From Apoderus coryli (lineage: Eukaryota; Arthropoda; Insecta; Coleoptera; Attelabidae): 64,000 nt of DNA. The position numbers were made by a program, and so were the translations under genes. The notes beneath the pieces are model-generated. The model did no database searches. It was not told where the DNA came from and saw nothing but the letters and a program-made list of their open reading frames with translations. The stretch covers positions 1,736,001-1,800,000 of the forward strand of contig OU452211.1 of NCBI GenBank assembly GCA_911728435.2. The letters run 5' to 3'. Shown piece after piece: positions 11,673 through 21,635 of the stretch; positions within the stretch are counted from its first letter, which is position 1, and each line of letters starts with the position of its first letter.

Positions 11673-13259
11673 CAGGGTGGTCAAAAAATTATATTGAAAA
11701 CGGTTCAAGAAAAACAGTTGAAAGTCAATTTTTTCAAATGGAATGGGTATATTATTATTATTTTATCTTCCTTAGCATTAAAAAATAATGCAATTTTGTA
11801 ATAGGTTATCATTTCCTAAAATGCATAGTTTTCGAAATATCGTCATTTTAAATTTTTCTGCAGCGCCTACCGTTGTCTCTCTGGAAGCTAGCTAATTAAT
11901 TTAGTTAGCCATGAAATTATTGTCATTTTAACGTCAAACTAAACGTCAAATTAATAAAAATGAAAAATACTTATTGATATTATAAATTTCTTCGAATGAA
12001 ATTCGGATGCGTCCTACTAATTCTTCTTTTGAATTAATTGGGGTGGAATACACCTTTTGTTTAATTGCACCCCAAACATAAAAATTCAGCGGTGATAGAT
12101 CTGGAGATCTCGCTGGCCAATCCCAAGGCCTTAAACGTCTGATCCATCGATCTTCAAACATTTCATTAAGCTGTACCAACAACTTCTTAATTCATTTAAT
12201 GATAGATTATCCAAAAAATTCGCCACAACATTTTACAAAATATAAAGATAACCTTCCCTATTTAAAATATTCAACATGTGTGTCTTTCACCATACAAAAA
12301 ACGTTCACACTAAATTTATTTTGAAAATTTTGTTCACGAATAGCGTGCGGATTCTCAGAAGCCCAAAAATGACTATATTTTGTCTATTAACGATTCCATC
12401 TCTCGAAAATTTCGACTCATCTGTCATCATCACTTTTTGCGGAAACCCAGGATCTTCTTGCGTTCGTGTTAAAATGGTTTCGCAGAACCGTACACGTCGT
12501 TCGGCATCACCTGCTTCCAGAGCACAAAGATATTTGAATTTAAATGGATGTAAACCAGTACTTTTTAATATTTTTTGGACAGAGGATTTTGAAATTCCTA
12601 GATCTTGTTCACGCACGCACGCACTGATGATTCAGGATATGTATTAAAATATGCCAAAACATTTACCACATTATCCTCATTTGTAGTTACAGGTTTTTGT
12701 AGTAGTTGATTTGCATGACACTGCCCCCACCGTATATGATTTCTCAAAATTCTTCTTAATTTTTCTCTAGTCATTGTTAGCAAATGCGGGTTTCTCTCGT
12801 TAAATACTCTACAGGTTCTATTAATCACTTTGTTACATTCTCCATGGATTAATAATACATTTACAATATCAGCATATCAATAAATATTTTCCATTTTGTA
12901 ATAATTATTGTAATGGTCACAAATATTGATAAATAACGACTGGTTGGATAGCAACAACTAATTTTATACTCGTATTTAGTTTGACGTTTATGCTAATTCA
13001 GAGAAATGTCATTATTTTCATGGCTAACTAAATTAATTAGCTAGTTTCCAGAGAGACAACGGTAGGGGCTGCAGAAAAATTTAAAATGACGATATTTCGA
13101 AAACTATGCATTTTAGAAAATGATAACCTATAACAAAATTGCACTATTTTTTAATGCTAAGGAAGATAAAATAATAATAATATACCCATTCCATTTGAAA
13201 AAATTGAGTTTCAACTGTTTTTCTTGAACCGTTTTCAATATAATTTTTTGACCACCCTG
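11673..13259 (-). mobile_element. Mariner-like element with about 270-bp terminal repeats
   Basis: The ends CAGGGTGGTCAAAAAATT and its complement are flanked by TA (11671-11672 and 13260-13261). The inverted repeats run inward about 270 bp on each side, much longer than the roughly 30 bp of classic mariners. The interior carries a broken transposase on the minus strand. Insertion is at the central TA of the surrounding palindrome. Confidence 0.82.
11946..12828 (-). pseudogene. Broken Tc1/mariner-like transposase
   Basis: Minus-strand pieces in order are as follows. An N-terminal helix-turn-helix region starts near 12828 (LTMTREKLRRILRNHI). A second DNA-binding segment and the first catalytic Asp lie near 12616-12400 (SKSSVQKILKSTGLHPFK, then MMTDESKFSRDG). 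A C-terminal part lies near 12182-11960 (DWPARSPDLSPLNFYVWG, then AIKQKVYSTPINSKEE). The segment that normally holds the second catalytic Asp is missing between about 12300 and 12182, and frames shift between pieces. The gene is therefore inactive by internal deletion. The family resembles insect Tc1-like transposases with long inverted repeats. Confidence 0.85.
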
Positions 13260-13797
13260 TATAAACTAATCAGAAAATGTCTTGTCAATTCGAAAAAGAA
13301 GATGCCACCTGATAAGAAAATACCTGCAAAATAATTATTAAATACTCATTTACAAGGAAAAAACGGAATTCTTATAGAGTCCTAAACTGTCAATTTTGAC
13401 ATAAATCTTGATATAAGTCAAAAACGACTGACGTTAGGTATAGGACATGATACATGAAATATGTCTGAAATCTTATTTAGAATCCAAAAATGTAATAATA
13501 TATAGGGTGTTCAATTTAAAATAACAAAGTTGCCATCAACTTCCGGTATAACCGGAAGTGCTATGCCGTTGCTATTATATTATTTGAGTAGAGCATATTT
13601 GACAATATAGACACTGAAATTTTCAAAATTCAATTCAAAGTAGTTTCTGAAATAATCTAATGGGTTGCCACCGTAGGACACCCTGTATGCACAATGGGTC
13701 TGCCAGATAACTTTTTTTTTTTGAAAATGCTATAAAAGAAAAACTGCTGAATATTTTCTCAAATTTCTTTTTTTATTTAAAAGTACAATCCTTCCGG

Positions 13798-14861
13798 TTA
13801 ATAATGACAAATAATTTCATTCAAATGGCTGCCTCGGCTGGCCATGCAGTAGCCTACACGATCGGTCCAATTTTTAAGCACATTATCGATTGTGTGCAGC
13901 TGTATTTCACCAATGGCTTCACGAATATTGTCCTTTAAAGCGTCAATTGTCTCTGGCTTGTCGGCGTAACACTTATCTTTGACGGCACCCCACAAATAAT
14001 AGTCCAACGGTGTCAAATCGCAGCTCCGAGGTGGCTAAACGACATCAGCTCTGCGGCTGATAATGCGATCTTCAAAAACAGTGTAGCTTCGGCTGTGTGG
14101 CACGTAGCGCCGTCCTGTTGAAACCAAATGTTGCCAATATCCTCCTCTTCAATTTTTGTGAACAAAAACTCGTTCAACATGGCCCGAGAACGATCGCCAT
14201 TGACTGTAACGGCCACTCCTTGCTCATTTTCGAGGAAAAATGGCACAATTATGCCTCCGGACCAAAATCCGTACCAAACAGTGACTCGTTTTGGGTGCAT
14301 CGACTTTTCAATGTATGCGTGCGGGTTTTCTGTGCCCCAAATGCGACAATTTTGCTTGTTTACATACCCGCCAAGATCAAAATGAGCTTCATCTGAAAAG
14401 ATGATTTTTTTGGCAAAATCGGCATCTTCTGTAAGTCGATCGCAGGCCCACTGAGCGAAGCGAAAACGCATTGGATGGTCAGTTGGCTTCAACTCCTGAA
14501 CCAATTGGACTTTGTATGGCGTCATACCAAGGTCTTTATGCAAAATTCGTCTCAATGATGTCTCCGAAATGTTCAATTGTTGAGACTGAATTGATGTTGA
14601 TGGCGCTTCACGCACACTTTCTGCCACAGCAGCAATATTCTCGGGTGTACGCACTGTTTTTGGCTTTTCACGTTTTGGTTTATCGATGAGGATGCCAGTT
14701 TCTTTCACTTTTTTCACGAGATAACGAACATACGGAGCTGACGGTGCTTCTCTTCTTCCAAAATCCGTACGCAATTTTCGCACACATTCTGCAACATTAC
14801 CATGATTTTCAAAGTAATGTCGCAATATTTCCCAGCGTTGTTCAAGCGTATACACAACCAT
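13798..14861 (-). pseudogene. Nearly intact mariner-like transposase with a frameshift and a stop
   Basis: The minus strand starts at ATG (14861) with MVVYTLEQRWEILRHYFENH, a helix-turn-helix domain. A second DNA-binding part follows (NISETSLRRILHKDLGM). The catalytic core keeps the first Asp (IIFSDEAHFDLGGYVNKQNC), the second Asp (IWFQQDGATCHTAEATLF) and, in another frame, the third Asp (RSCDLTPLDYYLWGAVKD). The last part runs to a stop at 13798. Two lesions are visible. A frameshift with probable small deletion lies near 14068. A TAG at 14035-14037 sits where this family usually has the Trp of WPPRSC. Otherwise the protein is close to full length, which suggests a young copy. Element ends could not be fixed; the left side directly abuts the fold-back element ending at 13685. 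Confidence 0.9.
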
Positions 14862-15189
14862 ATTCGTTCAGCGGAAGGCTAAAACTAATTATCTGTCAAA
14901 TCAGACATGAGCTAAGTGTTACCCTTCACGAAATAAGCACTAGTTGAAAAAAAAAAACCTTAGACTATCTTAATAGATTGACAGTCGAAAGTTAACCAAA
15001 TTATCGGAAATATAATGTAGCACCAGGTTTGAAAAAGTTGACCTATTATTCTTTTGCACAGCTTTCCTTCGATACAGATTAACACACCATCAAAATACTG
15101 TTTAAATATCCTAACGCACAATAGTTGCAACATTTTAATATAGTGTTGCTGCTGGAGGGGACATTGGTATCGAAATCACGTTTATATGC
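14862..15189. other. Flank of the mariner-like element
   Basis: The 5' leader of the transposase on the minus strand, then an A/T-rich tract (poly-A near 14946). No clear inverted end matching 13688-13797 was found beyond a weak poly-T context. No gene is seen. Confidence 0.35.
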
Positions 15190-15285
15190 ACTACTATCAC
15201 AGTGCGTCGATAGCTTAATAGTAAAAGCAAGTGTCCGGAAAGCGTGAGACGTGGGTTCGATTCCCACTTAAAGCAAATGTTTTTT
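15190..15285 (+). repeat. tRNA-like SINE head or tRNA pseudogene
   Basis: The sequence contains an A-box-like stretch (tagcttaatagtaaaagca) and, about 40 bp on, a textbook B box gggttcgattccc. The B box forms a perfect 5-bp T arm (gtggg/cccac) with a 7-base loop at 15251-15267. The acceptor stem does not pair and the anticodon arm is poor, so this is not a functional tRNA. It looks like a tRNA-derived SINE promoter head. The body and tail of the SINE are not obvious. Confidence 0.55.
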
Positions 15286-15885
15286 AACATTTCTCAAAGT
15301 TATAACTCACTTTAATTATTTGTAGCCCTGCTTTTTACGTTCGCAGATGTGAGTTTATTTCTTGAATCTGTTGGAAAAAAAATCCAGAAAAAGTCGTCAT
15401 TTCTTTATGGCAGATAACCTACCGAACGCCTCTGTATAATAGCAAAAACTGAAACATACAGGTAAGGCCTTTATCATGTTTAAAACCATCTGTAATGAAT
15501 ATTCATTTTCGAATATCATACATAATACCTAGTAGCACGTAAGAGAGGCCATTTCCCTTATATATATTTCGTTCTGTCTGTAAAATCGGACCATTACGTA
15601 CTTATTGGTCTATAATACCTTTTGGTTCTTTTATTTGAATAATTTATAAGGTAGAACCTATATTATATACCTATTGCTATATGATAGTTAAATATTAGTC
15701 ATTTGTAGATTTATGGACAGTATTCCAATATTATATTTTTGACATCCATTAATAATGAATTTTAATTATTCTGCACATAATGTGCAAACTTAAATATGCC
15801 AGGTGTTTGCTAAAATAGATGGTCAAAATTTGTGAGCGAAAGAACAGAAAAACCAACGTGATACAGACAAAGAAGAATTTCCTCT
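15286..15885. other. GRIP intron DNA with a shared repeat end
   Basis: No gene. Near 15800 the segment gctaaaatagatggtcaaa followed by tttgtgagc matches segments near 37650 and 27368. In all three it follows an aggtgttt-like or similar sequence, which suggests the end of a dispersed DNA element. Confidence 0.4.
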
Positions 15886-16890
15886 CTTGCAATAAGAGGT
15901 CAATTCACAGTATTTGCTGACGATACTACTATTCTATGGTCTCATTGACAACAATAGTAACAGATGACCTGGTGGTGATTAAGAGGTGGTGTGACTCAAA
16001 CCTTCTGTCCCTAAATGTAAGAAAAACAAAATTAGTATGCTTTAAGTATTTGTGTCCAGAGCAGATGGGTATTCGGGATGAACCATTGGAGATTAGTGAC
16101 TCTAACAAATTTCTTGGACTAGTGATAGACAATAAGTTAAAATTTCATGACCATATATTGGCCTTAAGACAGAAACTAGCCAGAGGGTGTTACGCCGTTA
16201 CGAGTTATAGCCAATGAACTTTGAGTGAAAACTGCAAGGCTAGCATATTTTTCTCTTGTGGAGAGTCATCTGCGTTATGGGATTGCTTTCTCGGGATGCT
16301 GCAGTCAGTATCTGTTCAGCTCTGTGTTTGTTTTGCAGAAGAGAGCAGTAAGATTTGTTTGTCGAAAAACTAACAGAGACACTTGTAGGCCTCTGTTTAA
16401 GACTTTAAGGATATTACCATTGTGTGGTCTTTTTATACTGGAAACGGCTTGCTTGATCTATAAAAAATTTGGTACTCAACTTTGATCTTTCAACAAACCC
16501 TATAATACCAGGCAGATGTTTGACATTCCAATACCGATTCCTCAAACGGAATTAACCAGGAATTCCCTAATTTATTTAAGCATAAAATTTTTTAACCATC
16601 TCCCTAATAATATTAAAATGAGGCCAAACTTGTTAAGTTTTAAAAGGTCTGTAACATCACTTCTTAAGGAGAATGTATTTTACAATCTAGATGAATATTT
16701 TGTGACCACGTGGGAGTGAAAATGATTTTAAAAATGATTTTAATTGTGTATTGGCTTTGTTATGCGTTTGTTTGTTCTGACCATTGTGATTACTGTAATT
16801 TTGATTATTGTGTGATTATTGTTAGCATAGGATAACATTTTTTTGAGCTTTGTTTACCAATACTATGTATTTACAAGAATAAAGCATGTT
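15886..16890 (+). pseudogene. LINE 3' half (RT motif C to 3' end)
   Basis: The plus strand begins at the catalytic FADDTTILW box near 15920. A break follows, then VVIKRWCDSNLLSLNVRKTK and KFLGLVIDNKLKFHDHI. After a stop it continues YFSLVESHLRYGIAFSGCC and LQKRAVRFVCRKTN. The tail IYLSIKFFNHLPNNIKM runs to a stop at 16719. A 3' UTR with AATAAA near 16880 closes the element. The family is close to the copy at 47.8 kb (same SNLL and ESHLRY motifs). At least two frame breaks make it inactive. Confidence 0.88.
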
Positions 16891-17889
16891 TTGATTTGAA
16901 TGCAAACCCTCTGCACAACCTTGAGGAAATTATAGTAACACAAAGACAACGTTAACATTATGCATAATGGACTAGATAGAATTCGGTGCTATTGAGCTGG
17001 TTTATGGGAAATTGGCGATCGACCAGCTCTTATATTTTGTATATTTTAAATAATTACCAATTTACTACGGTAACACTACTTATAACTTTTGGGCAGACTA
17101 TAATAGAAAATGTTGCAGAATAGTTTGCGCAAAACTGCATAAATATCTGTCGAAAACATTTCACAATAATTCTCGCTTGGAATTCAGTCTATTTACTATC
17201 ATAATTTGCCAAACTTCTTCTTCTAATAAACCAAATAATATAGCTTTACATGGTGCATATATACAATTAGCAATATATAGCGTTCTGCAGGTAGTTGTAT
17301 TCGTATCGCAATTAGTTTCAAAACTCTGAAACTGAAACATACCGTGCATTCCTAATTTTGAAACAGAATAATATCGTTCATAAAACTATTGTGAGAATTG
17401 TTATTGAAAAGTTTTTAACAGCGGTAAAATTCATCCTCATTCAACTGTCAATAACCATCATCAGGATTCAGTCGAGAATGTTCCACTATCACTGGTCCTC
17501 ATTCTTTAAAAAGCGCAGGAGATATGCCATCAGAACCACCTGCATTGTTGTTTTGAAATTGTCGAATATCAATCAATCAAAAATCAATCAATCAAAAATC
17601 TCCAGTAACCAATTGGACTTGATGTTTTTATAGACGATGTTGTCTTTACCGATTGCTCTCTTTTACATCCACCAGTGGACCTCCTGGTGGTGGGTGACCT
17701 TAGAGAGCAACGCGAGGTAGGGCACCACGTGCATGAACAGCATGTTTAGAGGGGTTTGCCAACGAATCCTGCCCATATATTAACTGGGTGCTTTTTTAAT
17801 TGAAGGTTCAGGCTACTTATAGATTTATTTTTTAAGTCTTTATTGTACAGGATGTTAAAAACTTAAGCAATAAGGTCACACAGTCTTAC
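16891..17889. other. GRIP intron DNA, no recognised gene
   Basis: AT-rich sequence with a short tandem repeat of an AATCAATCAAA unit near 17572-17600. Nothing coding is recognised. Confidence 0.4.
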
Positions 17890-18099
17890 CGTATGTTGGA
17901 AGATTATATTCGATATCCAATATCGCTGTACCGTCCACGTGGTCTAATAAAGATGTCACATCATCTGGTCGCATTCTCAACGTGGTAATCCCATTGACAG
18001 CATGGACTCTATCACCAGGCATCAGCTGATCGCTGACATGAGCAACAGAACCTGGCCTAAGCGATGCTATGCTGGGACACGGGTCCAAATCAGGATTTC
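17890..18099 (-). CDS. Grip: GRIP coding exon 3: second half of PDZ1
   Basis: This 210-bp exon, phase 1 on both sides, has acceptor attgtttcag and donor gtaaga. It reads NPDLDPCPSIASLRPGSVAH, then VSDQLMPGDRVHAVNGITTL, then RPDDVTSLLDHVDGTAILDI and EYNLPTY. Vertebrate GRIP PDZ1 has the same layout: a SxLRxGGxAxxSDQLxxGDxIxAVNGI core, a helix with ISLL, and a final EVEYELP. The match is clear along the whole exon. The first half of PDZ1 is on exon 32917-32768. Because entry and exit phases are equal, skipping would keep the frame. Confidence 0.94.
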
Positions 18100-19580
18100 C
18101 TGAAACAATAAAATCAATTAAAGAGTTACGTTAAGTGGTATATAACACCAAGCTTAGTCCCATCGAGCCAATTCCCAGAGATCAATGCTTTCACACCAAA
18201 TAAAGGTCTTGTCAGTCACTTAGTAGTCTCTGTTGAAGATGGACGTACCCCTTTGCGCAATAATCTTAGGCAGGCTACAGAAAAGAGGAGGTAAAAGGCA
18301 GAGATGATTAATGATACAGAGTTCACAAGGAGGATTCGCCAAGACTGACGCGACTGGACTGGACGTGACGAATTTAGTTTGGCTTGGTTGTTAAAACAGC
18401 CTTAGTTAACAGAAGATGGCTGGTAAAGAGTAGGATATGTACGCAAACTTTCTCTATTTATAGAGCTGCTTAACATCATTAGCTACTGTCAGGAAAACAA
18501 CTAAAATGTTATATAACATTTTAGTTGCAATCTAACAACGGCAATAAAGTTTATTACATAGAACAGAAGAGAAAATACCTACTGCCACTGTTGATTTTTC
18601 ATGTTTTTTAATACAAATGGTGTACACTGGTTACACGTCAACTTGAACAAATTTTGCACGGTGTACCTATAAATGATAGTCATTTTTCAAGCGCGCTCAT
18701 CATTTTCCTCGAAAATAAACAAATAAAAAATATATGTGGAAGAAAAAATATCCGCGTTTTCAAATATTTAGTCAACTGTGAAATATGCTGCAGTGGAATG
18801 GGATGTTATAGGGCTGCGATAGGTTAGGTACAAATATAATAAATGTTTTAGAGTTTCAGTAGAAATTTTTACGTTATGTAAGATAAGATAATGAAACTCG
18901 AGGTGAAGTGTATTGGAAAATTGCACTTCTGCAATAATTTATTTTACTTTAGATACTGTCGTAACAAAAATACTACTTAAAAGTTTGCAAATCCGAAGAG
19001 TACAGGCAAAGCTTTGACGTTACTGAATTAATTAAAATTGTCAACTACTGTTTGGTACTTGGTATCAACATGTTGTTTGGCCATTTTAAAATAACATAAT
19101 TTGAATTATTTGACAATACAACTTAACTTATGGGTTATTAACGTTTTCAGAAAAATTAGTACATTTCTCGACTCCTATGTATGGTTGCTGGTCGCAAAAC
19201 CAATATCCCAAAGTTACCATTATGAAGTTTTCCCGGCAAACGAAACCGGAAGGAAAGCAGCAAATGTGTGTCAACTCGCCGTGAATTTGGCTGTATATTA
19301 TAAATGAAACGTTGCATAACACTTTGGGGTAGGTATCCTATCTAGGTGTGAGAGTGTGTAGTCGGGTGCAACACAGAAAGACGAGAATTAGAGATCATGG
19401 TTAAACCTCCAGGGTATAATCTTCTATATAGAATCTAGAGTGGTTTACGATAGGGTATTTTCCGGACATAGTATGTATATAGACATAGTTATAGTTACTG
19501 CTCGTATTTATATAAATGGCAATGTTAAATTTGAGCTTAAAGGTGTGTAATCGAAGTTTTTGACCCAAATTGTACCTATA
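18100..19580. other. GRIP intron DNA, mostly featureless
   Basis: About 1.5 kb without a recognisable gene. It includes the perfect 28-bp palindrome listed separately. Confidence 0.4.
18499..18526. repeat. Perfect 28-bp palindrome
   Basis: aactaaaatgttat and its exact complement lie back to back with no spacer, centred between 18512 and 18513. It may be a cruciform-forming site or the remnant of a fold-back element. No further homology is visible around it. Confidence 0.6.
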
Positions 19581-20607
19581 CGAGGGTTGGGTTGGGTTGC
19601 CTTTTATATTTCGGGATTAGAGAACAAAAACAAATATTAATCATCGACAATCACTTATTATTGTTTTACAAAATACTCCCCATGAAGATCTATACACTTT
19701 TGCATGCGTTTGAAGCAACTGTCGAAGCATTTTTGCCACTCTGATTGAGGTATCTCCAAAACATGCATTCTGAATGCAGCAACCGCTTCTTCAGGTGTCG
19801 TTGACCTCTCAGTTTGTTTTTTACGTACGGGAATAAAAAGAAGTCATTCGGTGCCAAGTCAGGACTATACGGCGGATGACTCATCAAATCGATGTTTTGG
19901 GTGCTCAAAAATGCAGTTGTTTGAGCCGATGTGTGAGAGCTCGCATTGTCGTGGTGAAGAGTGATCCGTCTTCGGAGCGTAAATCCATGATTCATCACCT
20001 GTCACGATGTCATAGACGTCTTTTGAATCACCGCGATCGTATTTTTCGAGCATTTCTTTCGACCAATCGACACGAGCCTTTTTGTGAGCGATTGACAAAT
20101 TGTGTGGGATCCAACGCGAACAATTTTTTTTTGACAGTCAAATGTTTATGCAATATTGAATGTATGCTGGTCCCACTAATGCCTAAGGTTGTCTCAATCT
20201 CTTGATAGGTCACATGACGATCTTGCAATATCAGTTCGCGCACAGCATCAATGGTTTTCGGAACAACAACTGATTTTGGACGACCTTCACGAAAATCGTC
20301 TTGGAGTGAACTACGACCACGATTGACTTCACCATACCATCAATAAACACTGGTCCTTGATGGAGCTTCATCGCCAAAAATTGAATTAAGTCCACGTCGA
20401 AAGTTGTGAAAAATAATCACACGAAAATGTTCACGATTTAATTCCATTTTTGGTTCGAGTTGAATCTTTTAAGTTACTGTAAACAACACAAATAGCGCTC
20501 AAAACGTTCTGAGTACGTATAACCTCAAAAATGTCCAACTTTACGATAGAGCTGTCAGTTGCCAGACACAGGGTTGCCAAATCCCGAAATATAAAAGGCA
20601 ACCCTAA
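19581..20607 (-). mobile_element. Mariner element with inactive transposase
   Basis: The ends carry the inverted repeat gggttgccttttatatttcg (near 19593-19613 and, complemented, near 20583-20605). At the left end the gggtt unit is expanded in tandem. The minus-strand transposase reads IFGDEAPSRTSVYRW (with a stop after it), AVRELILQDRHVTYQEIE and SGTSIHSILHKHL. The first catalytic Asp is in TGDESWIYAP, the second in LHHDNASSHTS and the third in PPYSPDLAPNDFFLF. At least two frameshifts and the stop break the gene. It belongs to the SETMAR-like mariner group (YSPDLAPxDFFLF signature). The right end lies only 47 bp from the donor of a possible GRIP exon. Confidence 0.9.
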
Positions 20608-20654
20608 TAAATCGTCTGTCTGAATTATAATTGAGAATAAAACAAAACAATTAC

Positions 20655-20766
20655 CTGTTGAAAATGTCCTTAAACTGAAGGTTTCCCATTCGTTTACGTC
20701 ATGGTCATTGTGCTCAAGTTCATCATCAAAAGCTCTCGATAGACACGAATAACTTGAACTATGCAT
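20655..20766 (-). CDS. Grip: Possible alternative first coding exon of GRIP
   Basis: A minus-strand ATG at 20766 opens 37 codons (MHSSSYSCLSRAFDDELEH, then NDHDVNEWETFSLRTFST). They end at a good donor, CAACAG|GTAATT, in phase 1. That phase is exactly what the PDZ1 exon at 18099 requires. All acceptor-like sites upstream would place the reading frame out of phase with the segment at 21614-21470, so I do not join the two. The most economical reading is an alternative start exon within intron 2. The predicted product would lack the N-terminal strands of PDZ1. No motif is recognised; composition is acidic and Ser-rich. Confidence 0.4.
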
Positions 20767-21469
20767 TTCGATAATTTTATAAATATTTTTCACACGAAAA
20801 TCACTTCTCTAATCTAGTTTCAAAAAATACTTTTTTAGACTGAAACTGAAATACCCACAAGTAATTCTCCAGACAGGTAGGTAATGTGTGGGCTTTTTTT
20901 AGATAGGCCGCACCAAATGTAATGTTCGTAAATAAATAAAGCCGGGATTTCTCATTGGATAAATAAATATTGAAGAGATTCGAGAGTTTCAATGTTATAA
21001 TTACGTATAACAAATTATGTAACAAATTTTCAACTTATTTGGAATCAAATTATACGAGACTGTTTTATAACTAAAGGGGGTAAAGGCCCCGCATTTTATA
21101 ATGGAAGAACCTTTTGACAATTCTTCAGAACGCTTAAATTTGCTGTAAAGGTTGCCAAGACGACTTTTAGGGACTAAACCGAAAAAGAAGCATAACTGAG
21201 TCCGTAAAGACTCTTCTTTAAACCATGGGCAGCTTGTTAATATATAATAACGAGCGCTAGGGCGTCGAAAAACTGCTAAAAAAGGGCAGAGTCAAAGGAG
21301 AATGATATTATGAAGGACTATCAGCATGGATAGTGTAAAATAGCAATGTTTGGAAGCGTATGCCAAAAATAGTTGCTTAATTTCCGTCCATGTGGAGAAG
21401 CGACTATTTTTATTTTCACTGAAAATTACAAAACACTTAGTGTATTGTTAGACACTCTCAGCCACTTAC

Positions 21470-21614
21470 TTTTCTTGTAAAACCTCGACTTCGGCGATGC
21501 GGTGCTATTCCTCTGAGATTTACACAATAAACTGGTGGAAGAGGGTTGTCCGCCGCCACTAGATGCTTTTTCCGAGTTGGATAAACTTTTGGCGCGCGGC
21601 CTTAACGATGACAT
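21470..21614 (-). CDS. Grip: Possible alternative first coding exon of GRIP (Ser-rich)
   Basis: A minus-strand frame with ATG at 21614, and another in-frame ATG at 21635, encodes MSSLRPRAKSLSNSEKASSG and continues Ser/Lys-rich to FYKK. It ends at the strong donor AAAA|GTAAGT in phase 1, compatible with exon 18099. Local GC content is higher than in the surrounding intron, as expected for coding DNA. The protein segment is basic and low complexity, typical of a cytoplasmic N-terminal leader. It could also belong to a separate small nested gene. I see no domain. Confidence 0.4.
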
Positions 21615-21635
21615 TTTAAACGACGTAAACGGCAT

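Larger units (their letters stand above)
11248..13685. mobile_element. Fold-back element with 425-bp arms, hosting a nested mariner-like element
   Basis: The element starts CAGGGTGTCCTACGG and ends with the complement CCGTAGGACACCCTG. It is flanked by TA at 11246-11247 and 13686-13687, the target site of Tc1/mariner transposons. The arms 11248-11672 and 13260-13685 are near-complete inverted copies of each other along their whole length. A second pair of ends lies exactly at their inner limits, so the structure is an outer palindrome interrupted at its centre by another element. The outer part encodes nothing. It resembles a large palindromic MITE mobilised by a mariner-type transposase. Confidence 0.85.

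Noticed and set aside
14097..14396. Plus-strand frames overlapping the mariner transposase
   Set aside because: Antisense shadow of the minus-strand transposase.
15079..15267. Minus-strand 62-codon frame starting MGIEPTSHAF
   Set aside because: It is the reverse reading of the tRNA-like SINE head, a common false protein.
15190..15285. Functional tRNA gene
   Set aside because: Acceptor stem does not pair and the anticodon arm is poor, despite a good B box.
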